Origin: Sphingomonas faeni
GTDB taxonomy: Bacteria > Pseudomonadota > Alphaproteobacteria > Sphingomonadales > Sphingomonadaceae
NCBI RefSeq assembly: GCF_003053745.1
Contig: NZ_QAYE01000008.1
Location: 220,485 to 284,484, forward strand
Length of the DNA stretch: 64,000 nucleotides
Direction of reading: 5' to 3'
The notes under the pieces are model-generated. The model had not been told where the DNA came from, searched no databases, and worked only from the letters and a program-made list of their open reading frames with translations. Both the position numbers and the translations under genes were made by a program. Numbering within the stretch: the first letter of the stretch is position 1; the number at the start of each line of letters is the position of its first letter. Shown one piece after another: positions 63,064 to 64,000 of this stretch.

Positions 63064-63900
63064 CTAACGGCGAGGTGGCGAGGCGCGGTCATCGACTGCA
63101 TAGACCCATAGTCGCCCGGTCGCGGTGCGTCCGCGGCCTGGGTCGAGCACCGGGACTGGCGTGTCGTCCGCGTGGATCTTGTCGCCTTTCAGCACTTCCT
63201 CGCGGATGCGACTGACGATGGGGTCAAGCAGCGCGGCTGCATGACCGACCCAGCCCGCCAGCGTCGAGCGGTCGATGTCCAAGCCTTGGGCCGCCATCAT
63301 CTCGGACTGCCGATAAAGCGGCAGGTGATGTTCGAACTTCGAGACGACGACATGGGCCAGCGTTGCGAATGTCGCCTTTCCGCGTGCGACTGCCTTCACC
63401 GGGGCAGCCGCCTGGACGATCTTCTCACACGTCCGGCAGCTGTATTTCGGTCGGACGTTCCGCACCACGCGCCAGTGCACCGGCAGGACATCGAGCATCT
63501 CATGGGCGTCCTGCCCGAGACGGCGTAGCGCACCGCCACAGTCCGGGCATGTGCAGGCGCCGGAGGCGGGTTCGTGGACGACCTCCGCGCGTGGCAGGTG
63601 GTCGGGCAACGCACGGACTGGTGCCGGCCGCACGGGCGTGTCTGACAAGACCGCGCCGGTCTCCGGGACTGCGCTCTCGGTTTCCAGTTCCTCAAGTGCG
63701 AGTTCGAGCTGGGCGATCTCGCGCGTCAACTTCTCGGAGGATGCGCCAAACTGCATCCGCCGCAGCCGAGCGATCTGTCCACGCAGTGTCTCGATGAGCA
63801 GGTCGCGGGCGGCAAGTGCTGCATTGGCTCGGGCGAGCGAGGCCTCCAGCACGGCGATCCGCGCCTCGGCATCAGATGGGGCAAGAGATGCTTGCGACAC
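63064..63900 (-). pseudogene. Truncated IS66-family transposase TnpC
   Basis: 278 residues of an enzyme normally about 500. There is an N-terminal leucine-zipper region (DAEARIAVLEASLARANAAL; LRGQIARLRRMQFGASSEKL) and a zinc finger (CTCPDCGGALRRLG and YSCRTCEKIV). The start of the DDE domain includes the first catalytic Asp region (GDKIHADDTPVPVLDPG). The sequence stops at YAVDDRASPPRR, so the second Asp and the Glu are lost. The start is GTG 63900. No TnpB or TnpA is seen in the last 100 bases, so the element end or partner lies outside the window or is lost. Confidence 0.85.
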
Positions 63901-64000
63901 CTCACTTTCATAGCAGTTCGCGCACTCTCACACGAGCAAAAATGGCGGAAAAGCTATGTTTTCAGCCGGCCAATGTTGGTGCCCATGTCCGCTCTGGGCG

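Overview
The window looks like chromosome of a high-GC alphaproteobacterium of the Sphingomonadales, most likely Sphingomonas. The evidence is the composition, the protein signatures (WalW-like deacetylase, DUF2171 stress protein, Mg-type HemB, TspO, an EcfG-like promoter) and several intergenic palindrome families. I could run no database search, so every family call rests on motifs read from the sequence.

Layout. 1-3.3 kb: a GAF-GGDEF diguanylate cyclase with a small coupled gene, tRNA-Gly, and a MarR regulator divergent from the branched-chain aminotransferase ilvE, then tRNA-Gln. 3.6-10.8 kb: an accessory module with two convergent TPR-aspartyl/asparaginyl beta-hydroxylase paralogues, a small exported protein, an atypical sulfotransferase-like protein and a large TonB-dependent receptor. 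11-19 kb: exported and hydrolytic functions (S9 peptidase, metallo-beta-lactamase-fold hydrolase, L,D-transpeptidase, ClC transporter, GH10 xylanase). 19-29.7 kb: housekeeping genes (proC, ybjN-type, ubiK, tspO, tlyA, dxs with a coupled 55-residue membrane protein, a zur-merC unit, ctaA, rplM-rpsI). 30-48 kb: a degenerate histidine kinase coupled to a polysaccharide deacetylase, an Lrp regulator, a TPR protein, yaaA, gyrA, two alpha/beta hydrolases, two identical tRNA-Arg genes, a membrane-anchored spermidine-synthase-like protein, hemB and a lipid kinase. 48.5-57 kb: a cyclophilin, then an overlapping ATP-grasp, LLM-monooxygenase and MetNIQ operon, corA, a quinone/enone reductase, and a DUF2171 protein with a FUS-like Gly-Tyr-Gln repeat domain.

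57.2-64 kb: a decayed integrated element beginning at tRNA-Ala(CGC). It holds repeated GGTAT boxes next to the tRNA, a two-gene AT-richer cassette with a HEPN-like protein, a tyrosine integrase, a GapR-like gene, and fragments of a replication gene, a P2-type tail tube, a tail-assembly protein, hipA and an IS66 transposase. Two of the breakpoints can be placed to within a few bases.

The most promising leads for undescribed biology are the receptor/hydroxylase/sulfotransferase-like module, the HEPN cassette between the att site and integrase, the ATP-grasp/flavin monooxygenase/MetNIQ operon, and the FUS-like low-complexity protein. At least three families of long intergenic inverted repeats recur through the window, mainly just downstream of genes.
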